A DNA stretch of 64,000 bases from Chloroflexota bacterium (GTDB taxonomy: Bacteria > Chloroflexota > Dehalococcoidia > Dehalococcoidales > JACQON01): assembly GCA_016202545.1 (NCBI GenBank), contig JACQON010000028.1, positions 1 to 64,000 on the forward strand, written 5' to 3'. This document shows, piece after piece, positions 6,657 to 14,773 of this stretch. The notes under the pieces are model-generated. The model made no database searches and had not been told where the DNA came from. It was given only the letters and a program-made list of their open reading frames with translations. The translations under genes were made by a program, and so were the position numbers. Position 1 is the first letter of the stretch. Every line of letters begins with the position of its first letter.

Positions 6657-8087
6657 ATGGCATACAAGGACTTGAGAGAGTTCATGGCGGTGCTGGAGAA
6701 GAGGGGTGAGCTGACCAGGGTCAAGGCGGAAGTAGACCCGTCGTGGGAGATAAACGGCATCACCAAACGGCTTATCGATGAGGCAGTGACCACCGGCAAA
6801 GGGCCGGCGGTGCTCTTTGAGAACATTAAGAATCACAAGGTACCGGTGCTGTCCAATGTGATTGTGACGCCGCACCGGCTGGGCCTGGTGATGGGGCTGG
6901 ACACCGAAGATGAGCGGCAGGTAAGGGACGAGTGGGTAAAGAGGATTGCGCATCCTATCCCGCCTAAAATAGTTAAAACTGGCCCGTGCAAGGAAAACAT
7001 CCTGACGGGGGACAAGGCTGACCTGAACGCCGTTTGCCCGCCGGTGCAGTGGCACAAGGGGGATGGCGGGCCGTATCTGGGGACGCTGGCGATGCAGGTG
7101 ACCAGGGACCCGGAGACGGGGGTGCAGAACGCCGGCATCTATCGGCAACTGTACTTCTCCAAAAATGAGACCAGCCTGTACATGGGCCATTTTCAGCACG
7201 GTATGATACACCTGAAGAAGTGGGCCAGGATGTACCCCGGCAAACCGATGCCGGTGGCGGCGGTGATAGGCACCGAGCCTGCCTACCTGATGGCGGCGGC
7301 CGCCAAGTTCACCCATCCGCCGGCCGAGGAGGACTACGCTGGCGGGCTGCGGGGAGAGCCGGAAGAGCTGGTGAAATGCGAGACGTGCGACCTGCACGTT
7401 CCGGCCCATGCCGAGATTGTGTTGGAAGGGGAAGTATACCCCGATGAGTTGAGGCTTGACGGCCCCTTCGGGGAGTATCCCGGCTACCTGGGTGCGGCGC
7501 AGATGTTCAACGTGTTTCACGTGAAGGCTATAACCCACCGCAACAATCCCATATTCCAGGGTGAGAGAGAAGGCTACCCATCGGAGGGGCAGTTCATGAC
7601 CGGTAAGCCGATGGAGTACCTCCTTTACTCCAGGTTCAAGGGATATAGCGGAGTAGTGGATATGCATATGCCTTACTCTGGCACTCTGTACATCCTCTAC
7701 GTCTCAATGAGGAAATTCTGGAAGGGGCAGGTCAACCAGCTAATCAACGCCATCCTGGGCGATATCGAGTGTGGCACCATAATCAAGCTCGTGGTTGTGG
7801 TGGATGACAATGTGAACGTCCGCGACATAAACCACGTCAACTGGGCCATTGCCAACCATGTCCAGCCCGACCGTGATATAGTGATAATCCCGCGTGGCCC
7901 CGAATGGGAGCTGGATGCCGCCCAGCCCTACTCCAAGCGGGGGTGGTCGGCCCACATGGGCATAGACGCCACTTTGCCGGTTGAGGAGTATGAGGCTGAG
8001 GGGACGCAAGCGCCGCCTTTGTGCGATGACCCTGATATCAGGGCCAAGGTAGTGGCCCAGTGGCAGAAATACGGCATAAAGATATAA
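6657..8087 (+). CDS. UbiD-family prenylated-FMN decarboxylase, copy 2
   Basis: A 476-residue paralogue of the preceding gene, of similar length and block order (HKGDGGPYLGTLA, IGTEPAYLM, LDGPFGEYPG, FQGEREGYPSE). The two are nearly identical at both ends: the start (KAEVDPSWEINGI) and the last 35 codons (EEYEAEGTQAPPLCDDPDI) match almost base for base. The middles differ, for example around residues 300-345. This pattern fits tandem duplication followed by divergence with gene conversion at the ends. The two may form a hetero-oligomer or handle different substrates. The start is an ATG with AAGGGGGAAGGG upstream. UbiX, needed to mature both, is the next gene. Confidence 0.92.
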   Translation: MAYKDLREFMAVLEKRGELTRVKAEVDPSWEINGITKRLIDEAVTTGKGPAVLFENIKNHKVPVLSNVIVTPHRLGLVMGLDTEDERQVRDEWVKRIAHPIPPKIVKTGPCKENILTGDKADLNAVCPPVQWHKGDGGPYLGTLAMQVTRDPETGVQNAGIYRQLYFSKNETSLYMGHFQHGMIHLKKWARMYPGKPMPVAAVIGTEPAYLMAAAAKFTHPPAEEDYAGGLRGEPEELVKCETCDLHVPAHAEIVLEGEVYPDELRLDGPFGEYPGYLGAAQMFNVFHVKAITHRNNPIFQGEREGYPSEGQFMTGKPMEYLLYSRFKGYSGVVDMHMPYSGTLYILYVSMRKFWKGQVNQLINAILGDIECGTIIKLVVVVDDNVNVRDINHVNWAIANHVQPDRDIVIIPRGPEWELDAAQPYSKRGWSAHMGIDATLPVEEYEAEGTQAPPLCDDPDIRAKVVAQWQKYGIKI

Positions 8088-8158
8088 CCCAGGCTCAGGG
8101 GGAAATGAGCCATACTCTCCCCGGGTTCGGGTGATATTGCGGGCTACAAGGGGAAGAT

Positions 8159-8755
8159 ATGGAGACGAAGAAGATAGTAGTCGGGATTTCCGGCGCTTCC
8201 GGTGTCGTCTACGGCATAAGGACGCTTGAAGCCCTCTCCGGGATGGACGGGGTTGAGACCCACCTCGTGGTCACCAAGGCCGCCGAAAGGACGCTCAGTC
8301 TGGAAACGGACAGAGATATTGATGGACTGAGGAAGCTGGCTGACTTCTGGTACGATGTGGAAGATATTGGGGCGTCTGTCGCCAGCGGCAGCTTTCATCG
8401 CGATGGCATGGTAGTGGCCCCGTGCAGCATGAAGACCCTGTCCGCTCTGGCCCATTCCTATTCTGATAACCTGCTTATCCGTGCCGGAGATGTCACCCTC
8501 AAGGAGAGGAAGCCGCTGCTCTTGGTGGTAAGGGAAACGCCTATTCACCTGGGGCACATAAGGAATATGCTTCAGGTAACTGAGATGGGAGCGCTGGTAG
8601 TGCCGGCGAGCCCTGGTTTTTACCACCGTCCGAAGTCCATAGATGACCTGGTCAACTCCATCGTGGGCAGGGTGCTTGACCTCCTGGGACTGAAGCATAC
8701 CTTGACCAGTCCCTGGGTGGAGGGTGCCAGGTCATATCACGAAAGTGAAGCCTAG
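8159..8755 (+). CDS. ubiX: UbiX flavin prenyltransferase
   Basis: A 198-residue flavoprotein that joins a dimethylallyl group to FMN to make the prenyl-FMN cofactor of UbiD enzymes. Diagnostic blocks are visible: VVGISGASGVVYGIR at the N-terminus (phosphate-binding), VASGSFHRDGMVVAPCSMKT around 78-97 and LLLVVRETPIHLGHIRNM around 120-137. Length is typical. It follows the two ubiD genes with a 71-base gap and precedes the dxs promoter, so it closes the decarboxylase operon. The dimethylallyl phosphate it uses derives from the isoprenoid pathway encoded next door. Confidence 0.96.
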   Translation: METKKIVVGISGASGVVYGIRTLEALSGMDGVETHLVVTKAAERTLSLETDRDIDGLRKLADFWYDVEDIGASVASGSFHRDGMVVAPCSMKTLSALAHSYSDNLLIRAGDVTLKERKPLLLVVRETPIHLGHIRNMLQVTEMGALVVPASPGFYHRPKSIDDLVNSIVGRVLDLLGLKHTLTSPWVEGARSYHESEA

Positions 8756-8891
8756 TTACAGCCTGGCCTCTTCCGCAGAGCTTTGAACCGGGAGGCGTCC
8801 TTACGTTTCCGATGCCGCACTTCTCAGCGGCCGGGCGTCCCCCTTGTCTTCTGCATATCCAATGACATAGCCTGCAGCAAGAAAGTAAGTA

Positions 8892-8920
8892 TTGACAAGG
8901 ATTGCGACCGGTGCTAGTAT
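8892..8920 (+). promoter_or_regulatory. promoter of the dxs/hopanoid operon
   Basis: TTGACA (8892-8897), 17 bases, TAGTAT (8915-8920), 45 bases before the dxs start. It opens a run of eight genes with gaps of at most 36 bases or overlaps, ending at 18796. Confidence 0.7.
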
Positions 8921-8929
8921 TATGGCATT

Positions 8930-8952
8930 GATACATAGATACTCTATGTATC
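8930..8952. promoter_or_regulatory. operator-like perfect palindrome downstream of the dxs promoter
   Basis: GATACATAGA-TAC-TCTATGTATC is a perfect 10 bp inverted repeat with a 3 bp centre, starting 10 bases after the -10 box. It is where a dimeric repressor would sit at the start of transcription. The AT-rich stem and lack of a T-run argue against a terminator. If bound, it would control the whole isoprenoid/hopanoid operon. Confidence 0.6.
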
Positions 8953-8964
8953 GGGGGACGGGAT

Positions 8965-10872
8965 ATGGGTGAGAAGCAAAGTGCGGGGAAAATACTGGAC
9001 AGGATAGATTCCCCGGCCGACCTCAAGGCGCTGAGCCAACCAGAGCTGGAGCAGCTTATTGGCGAAATCAGGCAGATGCTGATTGACACGGTATCGGTAT
9101 GCGGAGGTCACCTCGCCTCTAACCTGGGAGCCATCGAGCTGAGCATAGCCCTGCACCGGGTCTTTGATAGCCCCGAGGACAAGATAATATGGGACGTGAG
9201 CCATCAGGCATACGTGCATAAGCTGTTGACCGGCCGCAAGCACCGGTTCTCCAGCTTGCGCCAGTACGGCGGTATTTCCGGGTTTACCACCCGTGATGAA
9301 AGTCCGCATGACTCCTTCGGTTGCGGACATGCCGGCACTTCAATTTCAGCCGCTCTGGGGATGGCGCTGGCCCGGGACATGAAGGGCGCGGACAATCATG
9401 TAGTGGCGGTGATAGGTGATGGTGCCCTCACCGCCGGCATGGCTTTTGAGGCTATTAATCATGCCGGCCATCTCGATACCCGCCTGACCGTGGTGCTTAA
9501 CGATAATGGCATGTCCATCTCGCCGAGCATCGGGGCGCTGTCCAGGTTGCTTAATCTGGTCAGGTTGGACCCGAGATATGAGCAGGCCAAGAAGGGGGCC
9601 AAGAAGGCCATCACCCGGCTGCCCATGGGTAGTCTGGCCTGGGAGGTCAGCAAGCAGGTGAAGAGCCGGCTGCATAAGGCGCTTCTGCCCGGCGTTTTCT
9701 GGGAGGAGCTTGGCTTTGTGTACATCGGGCCGATAGACGGCCATAACGTGGCGGAGGTTGAGGCGGCGCTCAAGCGGGCTCGCGACTATGAGGCCAGGCC
9801 GACGCTGGTGCATGTCCTGACCCGAAAGGGCAATGGCTACCCACCGGCGGAGGACAATGCTACCAAGTTCCATGGTGTGCCGCCGCAAAATGGCGGCGGT
9901 GGCAATGGCCCCTCCTATAGCAAGGTGCTGGGACAGACCGTCCTGCGCCTGATGCGGGAAAACGATAAGGTAGTGGCTATTACCGCTGCCATGCTTGACG
10001 GCACCGGGCTTAGCATTGCCGCTGCTGAGCTTCCTGAACGTGTCTTCGATGTCGGCATCTGCGAGCAGCATGCGGTGACGCTGGCCGCCGGGCTGGCCAC
10101 CGAGGGCTATATACCCGTTGTGGCCATATATTCCACCTTCTTGCAGCGGGCCTATGACCAGATTATCCATGATGTCTGCATACAGAACCTGCCCGTGGTC
10201 TTCGCCCTTGACCGCGCCGGGATTGTGGGCGACGACGGCAAGACGCACCAGGGCGCTTTCGATATTTCCTACCTTCGCAGCATACCCAACATGATTGTCG
10301 CCTCACCCAAGGACGAAGACGAGCTGCGGCATATGCTGTTCACCGCCATCAACGCCGGGCAGCCGATGGCGGTGCGCTTTCCCAGGGGCAGCGGGGAAGG
10401 CGTCCCGCTCAATCCGGACTTCGAGCGACTACCTATTGGCAGAGGGGAAGTGCTGCGGGATGGCGGAGACGTTGCTATCCTGGCACTCGGCTCGACGGTG
10501 TACCCGGCTCTTGACGCCGCCGAAACGCTGGCACAGTCAGGAATCCAGTGCACGGTGGTCAACGCCCGGTTTGCCAAGCCTCTGGACTCGGAGCTTATCC
10601 TGAAGCTGTCTGCCAGTACCTGTAAGGTACTGACGGTGGAAGAAAACGTGCTCGCCGGGGGCTTCGGCAGCGCTGTTCTGGAGCTGCTGTGCCGCTCCGG
10701 AATGTCCGAGGTAAGGGTAGAGTGTCTCGGCCTGCCGGATAGATTTATTGAGCATGGCGCTCAGGAAATCTTTCGCTCCATGTTTGCCCTTGACTCTGAG
10801 GGCATTGCCCGGCGTGTCGTGACCTCTTTCCCTGAGCTACTGGTGGGAAGCTCGCCAAGCAGCGGGAGGTGA
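8965..10872 (+). CDS. dxs: 1-deoxy-D-xylulose-5-phosphate synthase
   Basis: A 635-residue thiamine-diphosphate enzyme that condenses pyruvate with glyceraldehyde 3-phosphate, the first step of the MEP isoprenoid pathway. Seen in order: the substrate block GGHLASNLGAIELSIALH near 47, DVSHQAYVHKLLTGR, the TPP motif beginning GDGALTAGMAFEAIN near 150, the pyrimidine domain with CEQHAVTLAAGLA near 370, and the C-terminal transketolase domain with EENVLAGGFGSAV. Length is normal. The ATG is preceded by GGGGGACGGG. As first gene of the hopanoid operon it sets precursor supply. The remaining MEP enzymes (Dxr, IspDEFGH) are not in the window. Confidence 0.97.
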   Translation: MGEKQSAGKILDRIDSPADLKALSQPELEQLIGEIRQMLIDTVSVCGGHLASNLGAIELSIALHRVFDSPEDKIIWDVSHQAYVHKLLTGRKHRFSSLRQYGGISGFTTRDESPHDSFGCGHAGTSISAALGMALARDMKGADNHVVAVIGDGALTAGMAFEAINHAGHLDTRLTVVLNDNGMSISPSIGALSRLLNLVRLDPRYEQAKKGAKKAITRLPMGSLAWEVSKQVKSRLHKALLPGVFWEELGFVYIGPIDGHNVAEVEAALKRARDYEARPTLVHVLTRKGNGYPPAEDNATKFHGVPPQNGGGGNGPSYSKVLGQTVLRLMRENDKVVAITAAMLDGTGLSIAAAELPERVFDVGICEQHAVTLAAGLATEGYIPVVAIYSTFLQRAYDQIIHDVCIQNLPVVFALDRAGIVGDDGKTHQGAFDISYLRSIPNMIVASPKDEDELRHMLFTAINAGQPMAVRFPRGSGEGVPLNPDFERLPIGRGEVLRDGGDVAILALGSTVYPALDAAETLAQSGIQCTVVNARFAKPLDSELILKLSASTCKVLTVEENVLAGGFGSAVLELLCRSGMSEVRVECLGLPDRFIEHGAQEIFRSMFALDSEGIARRVVTSFPELLVGSSPSSGR

Positions 10873-10876
10873 GTCG

Positions 10877-11902
10877 GTGAAGCTGCCGGCGGTCTTTGAC
10901 AGGCATCGTGCCGAGATTGACGCTGAGATGAGGGCGGCGCTGGCCGAACGGGAGCTGCCGCTTTATCACATGATGCGGTATCACCTGGGCTGGGCTGACG
11001 ATAGAGGTAACTCCGTGGCTGGCCCGGCGGGCAAGGCATTGCGCCCCACCCTGTGTCTGGCTGCCTGCGAAGCGGCGGGAGCGGAGTATCGCCGGGCGTT
11101 GCCGGCGGCGGCCGCCGTGGAGCTGGCGCACAACTATTCTTTGATTCATGACGACATTCAAGACGATGACCGGGAGCGGCGCCACCGTGCCACCGTCTGG
11201 AGCATATGGGGAAAGCCGCAGGCGATAAATGCCGGGACGGCGATGCGCGTACTGGCCAGCCTGGCCCTGTCACGGCTGGAACAATACAACGTACCAGCGC
11301 AGAAGCAGCTCCGTGCCCAGCGCCTCATGGATGAGGCCAGCCTCAGACTGCTCGAGGGCCAGTATCTTGATATTAACTATGAGAGCCGCTTTGACATCGG
11401 GGTGAGCGACTACCTGAGCATGATTGAGGGCAAAACGGCGGCGCTCATGGCCTGCTCGCTGGAGATGGGGGCTTTGCTGGCCACCGACGACGCGCATATG
11501 ATAAGCAGCTTCTATGATATTGGCAGGAACCTGGGTCTGGCCTTTCAGATAAAGGATGACATCCTCGGCATCTGGGGCAGCGAGCAGGAGACCGGTAAGC
11601 TCCAGGGAAGCGACATCCGGCACAGGAAGAAGACGCTTCCCATCGTCTATGCGCTGGAGAAAGCTGATAACGGACTGAAGAAGGAGCTGGTGAGCGTCTA
11701 TAGTAACGGGATGGTGGAGCGGGATGGCGTGGTCACGGTCCTGGCCACTTTGGAAGCTGTTGGCGCTCAGTCTTATGCTCAAAGGATGGCCGAAAGCTAC
11801 TGCGATGCGGCGATAAAAGCGATGAATGGGCTGGAGCTGCCATCGCCAGCTAAAAATGACCTCATGGAGATGGCCCGTTTTCTGGTACAGCGCGATTTCT
11901 AA
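10877..11902 (+). CDS. (all-E) polyprenyl diphosphate synthase
   Basis: A 341-residue trans-prenyltransferase that extends DMAPP with IPP units; in this context probably farnesyl diphosphate for squalene, though chain length cannot be fixed by eye. The first Asp-rich motif is DDIQD at 92-96 with the usual GKALRPTLCL block before it. The second is DDILG at 227-231 in FQIKDDILGIWG, a common variant of DDxxD. Allylic side-binding GKT(AALM) lies at 185-191. The start is GTG at 10877, four bases after the dxs stop, with GGGAGG inside the dxs end, so translation is probably coupled. Confidence 0.93.
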   Translation: MKLPAVFDRHRAEIDAEMRAALAERELPLYHMMRYHLGWADDRGNSVAGPAGKALRPTLCLAACEAAGAEYRRALPAAAAVELAHNYSLIHDDIQDDDRERRHRATVWSIWGKPQAINAGTAMRVLASLALSRLEQYNVPAQKQLRAQRLMDEASLRLLEGQYLDINYESRFDIGVSDYLSMIEGKTAALMACSLEMGALLATDDAHMISSFYDIGRNLGLAFQIKDDILGIWGSEQETGKLQGSDIRHRKKTLPIVYALEKADNGLKKELVSVYSNGMVERDGVVTVLATLEAVGAQSYAQRMAESYCDAAIKAMNGLELPSPAKNDLMEMARFLVQRDF

Positions 11903-11922
11903 CAGCGTGTCAGAGGGATGGA

Positions 11923-12987
11923 TTGTCAGACTCCTTTTTGCCCTTTATTGCCAACGAATCGAGCAGCAGGCGCAAGCAGGAGCACCTCCGCACCGTCCTG
12001 AACGAGGACGTCGGCTTCAAGGGGGTATCCACCGGCCTGGAAAACTATCAGTTTATCCACCAGGCACTGCCTGAGGTTGACCTGGACGGCGTCAGCGTAA
12101 CAGCGGCCTTATTTGGCAAAGCGCTCAACGCGCCGCTTATCATCTCTTCCATGGTCGGCGGCATTGACGCCGCCAGGCAGCTCAACCGCAACCTGGCGCA
12201 GGCAGCCCAGGCCGTGGGTGTGGCCATGGGTGTTGGCTCCCAGAGGGTCGGCATTGATGACCCCGGCACCGCCCCGACCTATAAAGTGCGTGACGTTGCT
12301 CCCGACATTCTGCTGTTTGCTAACCTGGGGGCAGTGCAGCTTAACTACGGTTACGGCGTTGACCAGTGCCGTCGAGCTGTGGAGATGATAGGCGCCGATG
12401 CCCTGATTTTACACCTCAACCCGTTGCAGGAGGCGCTCCAGCCTGGCGGTAACACCAACTTTTCCGGTCTTCTGGGGAAAATAGAGAAGGTCTGCCGCGA
12501 GCTCCCTGTCCCGGTCATGGTCAAGGAGGTAGGTTGCGGCATCTCGGAGAGGGCGGCCAGGATGCTGGTCGAAGCCGGCGTTGCCGCCATAGATGTGGCT
12601 GGCGCCGGCGGTACTTCCTGGAGCGAGGTCGAGAGACGCCGGACGCATACCGAGATGGATAAGAACGTGGCTGCCGCCTTTGCTTCCTGGGGCATTGCCA
12701 CTGCCGACTCCATAGTGATGGTGCGGCGCTGTGCTCCGGGGGTGACCCTGGTCGCCAGCGGGGGCATCAGCGATGGCGTGGACGCGGCAAAAGCTATCGG
12801 CCTGGGTGCGGATGCCGTCGGCGTGGCGGCACCACTGCTGAAAGCGGCCAGCGTCTCGGCTGAGTCAGCGGTGCTGGCCCTCCAGGAGATAATCAAGGGC
12901 ATGAGGATATCGATGTTCTGCATCGGCGCTGCCAATCTGAAGGAACTCAAGGGGACGCCCTGGCTGAGAAAGAAGGAGAGGCGTTAG
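11923..12987 (+). CDS. fni: type 2 isopentenyl-diphosphate delta-isomerase (FMN)
   Basis: A 354-residue FMN- and NADPH-dependent isomerase converting IPP to DMAPP. Family blocks: RRKQEHLRTVLNEDV at the N-terminus, ISSMVGGIDAARQLNRNLA near 72, MGVGSQR, the HLNPLQEALQPGG block near 165 with the catalytic Gln and the Mg-binding Glu, VMVKEVGCGIS, DVAGAGGTSW and a C-terminal FMN site (ASGGISDG...ADAVGVAAPLL). The start is a TTG at 11923 with AGAGGGA just upstream; no better in-frame start exists. It supplies the allylic primer for the synthase before it. No type 1 isomerase is seen. Confidence 0.95.
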   Translation: MSDSFLPFIANESSSRRKQEHLRTVLNEDVGFKGVSTGLENYQFIHQALPEVDLDGVSVTAALFGKALNAPLIISSMVGGIDAARQLNRNLAQAAQAVGVAMGVGSQRVGIDDPGTAPTYKVRDVAPDILLFANLGAVQLNYGYGVDQCRRAVEMIGADALILHLNPLQEALQPGGNTNFSGLLGKIEKVCRELPVPVMVKEVGCGISERAARMLVEAGVAAIDVAGAGGTSWSEVERRRTHTEMDKNVAAAFASWGIATADSIVMVRRCAPGVTLVASGGISDGVDAAKAIGLGADAVGVAAPLLKAASVSAESAVLALQEIIKGMRISMFCIGAANLKELKGTPWLRKKERR

Positions 12988-12989
12988 GG

Positions 12990-13994
12990 ATGGGATTTTC
13001 CTGGCATCTTTCGTTCTCCCTGGCCAGGTATTTGGTGGCCAACAAGCTTCGGGGCAGGAAGCGCTTCCCGCTGGTGCTGATGCTGGAACCCACCCTTCGC
13101 TGCAATCTTTCGTGCGATGGCTGCGGCCGCATCAGGGAGTACCGTGATGTCCTCGGCCAGATGCTTTCCGTCGAGGAATGCCTGGCGGCGGTTGATGATT
13201 CCGGCGCTCCGGTGGTCAGCATCACCGGCGGTGAACCGTTGCTCCACCCTGAAATCGGCCGCATCGTTGATGGAATTGTAGCCAGGAAACGGTTTGTCCA
13301 CTTCTGCACTAACGGACTGCTGCTGGAGGAGTCGCTGGACAAGTTCAAGCCCGGTCCCTATATGAGATTCGTCCTCCATCTCGATGGCCTGGCCGAGTCT
13401 CACGATAGGTTTGCCGGGCGCCGGGGCGTTTTTGATACTGCGGTCAGTGCGATAAAGGCAGCCAAGCGGGCCGGGTTCCTCGTCTTTACCAATACCACAA
13501 TATATAAAGGGACAAGATTTGAGGAGGTGGAGCGGCTCTTCTCCCTGCTTTCTCAAATAGGAGTTGACGGTCTGATGGTGGCCCCCGCTTTCAGCTACGA
13601 GGCGGTCAACAGCGATGTTTTTCTCTCCCGGCAGGAAATCGGCAGCGTCTTTGAGCCGATTTACCGGCTGCGTAAGCGTTTCCGCTTCTACAATACGCCT
13701 GTGTACCTGGAGTTTCTGGCTGGTAAACGGGAGTTGGCGTGCACGCCCTGGAGCAATCCGACCAGGAACCCCAAGGGCTGGAAGATGCCCTGTTACCTCA
13801 TCACCGACGGGCATCGCCAGTCCTTTCAGGAGCTTATGGAAGAGACTCCCTGGGAGAAGTACGGCGTGGGCAATGACCCTCGCTGCGCTAACTGCATGGT
13901 CCACTGCGGCTTCGAGGCCGGCGCCCTGGATGAGCTTGGCTCCAGCCTGCCTGCCCTGTGGCGTACGGTGAGATGGAACTTCTTTGGCAGGTGA
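12990..13994 (+). CDS. hpnH: HpnH: adenosyl-hopene transferase (radical SAM)
   Basis: A 334-residue radical SAM enzyme. HpnH is known to add the 5'-deoxyadenosyl group of SAM to diploptene, giving adenosylhopane, the first step to C35 bacteriohopanepolyols. The [4Fe-4S] motif is CNLSCDGC (Cys38, Cys42, Cys45), followed by the GGEPLLHPEI SAM-binding block. The C-terminal block CANCMVHCGFEAGA carries the extra cysteines seen in HpnH proteins. The N-terminal stretch before residue 28 is hydrophobic and basic, suiting membrane association. It starts two bases after the isomerase stop, in the same operon as squalene synthase and the hopene cyclase. This context makes the call firm. Confidence 0.95.
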   Translation: MGFSWHLSFSLARYLVANKLRGRKRFPLVLMLEPTLRCNLSCDGCGRIREYRDVLGQMLSVEECLAAVDDSGAPVVSITGGEPLLHPEIGRIVDGIVARKRFVHFCTNGLLLEESLDKFKPGPYMRFVLHLDGLAESHDRFAGRRGVFDTAVSAIKAAKRAGFLVFTNTTIYKGTRFEEVERLFSLLSQIGVDGLMVAPAFSYEAVNSDVFLSRQEIGSVFEPIYRLRKRFRFYNTPVYLEFLAGKRELACTPWSNPTRNPKGWKMPCYLITDGHRQSFQELMEETPWEKYGVGNDPRCANCMVHCGFEAGALDELGSSLPALWRTVRWNFFGR

Positions 13995-14001
13995 TGTCAT
14001 C

Positions 14002-14772
14002 ATGCTGGCCGTTTTAGGCGCGCTCAGGGAAGAGCTGATTGGTCTGCAAAGGCGGATGACCGTTGAGGAAACGTCCACCTGGCGTGACTGCCGCCTGCAC
14101 CGGGGCAAATACAGGGGCAAAGATATTGTGCTGGTGCGGACCGGCCTGGGCAAGGGCAGGGCGGAGGCGGCAGCCGGCTTCGTTCTGGAGCATTACCCGG
14201 TCAGCGCCATGGTATCCCTGGGCTTTGCCGGGGCGCTGACCGGGCGGTCAAAGGTGGGCGATATCGTTCTTTGCTCCAGGCTCCATTGCGGCAACGGCTG
14301 GCCGGGCGGAGGCGGCGATTCAGGCACGCCGTTTGCTTCCCATGCCGGGCTGTTTTCGCTGGCGCTGCGGTGCCTGGAGGGCGCTGCCAGGGCTGGCGTC
14401 GGAAGCAGTGTTACGGTGGCCGAGCCGGTCTCCATGCCGGCGGCGAAGCTGGCGCTGGGTAAGGCTTTTGGCGCAGACGTGGCCGACATGGAGGGCTACT
14501 GGCTGGCCAGAGCTGCCGCAGAGAAGCAGGTGCCTTTCCTGGCGGTACGCGCCGTTTCCGATGCCGTACAGGATGAGCTGCCGCCTTTTGAGCGTTTCCT
14601 GGGGGACAGTGCTTCATGGCGCTGGAGGAGGGCAGTACTTTATTTCGTTTCCCGGCCCCAGCGTGTGATAGGGCTGGTTGTGCTTTATCTGAAGTCCCGG
14701 CAGGCGCGGAGGAGCCTGACCGGTCTGGCTGACCGTCTCATCACCGCCTTTGACTCGGGACAGGGGTGTTGA
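14002..14772 (+). CDS. hpnG: HpnG-like adenosylhopane nucleosidase/phosphorylase
   Basis: A 256-residue protein of the purine nucleoside phosphorylase/MTA-SAH nucleosidase fold. HpnG removes adenine from adenosylhopane to give ribosylhopane. Visible: the opening LAVLGALREELIGLQRR, the phosphate-site-like TGLGKGRAEAAAGF, SLGFAGALTG near 75, and the DMEGYWLARAA block near 165 that in this superfamily carries the ribose-binding acid; then VRAVSD. The ATG at 14002 is preferred to the upstream in-frame TTG at 13984, because AGGTGA lies just before it and the TTG lies inside hpnH. It follows hpnH directly, as in other hopanoid loci. Confidence 0.87.
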   Translation: MLAVLGALREELIGLQRRMTVEETSTWRDCRLHRGKYRGKDIVLVRTGLGKGRAEAAAGFVLEHYPVSAMVSLGFAGALTGRSKVGDIVLCSRLHCGNGWPGGGGDSGTPFASHAGLFSLALRCLEGAARAGVGSSVTVAEPVSMPAAKLALGKAFGADVADMEGYWLARAAAEKQVPFLAVRAVSDAVQDELPPFERFLGDSASWRWRRAVLYFVSRPQRVIGLVVLYLKSRQARRSLTGLADRLITAFDSGQGC

Positions 14773-14773
14773 C

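Noticed and set aside
6579-7667. Long minus-strand ORF (362 codons) opposite the second ubiD gene
   Set aside because: It lies fully antisense to a well-supported gene, has no familiar motif, and long antisense frames are expected in GC-rich genes. The same holds for 5393-6100, 9346-10248, 10745-11273, 12984-14153, 16436-17473, 31047-32051, 44210-45385, 47927-48886 and 61219-62217 on the minus strand.
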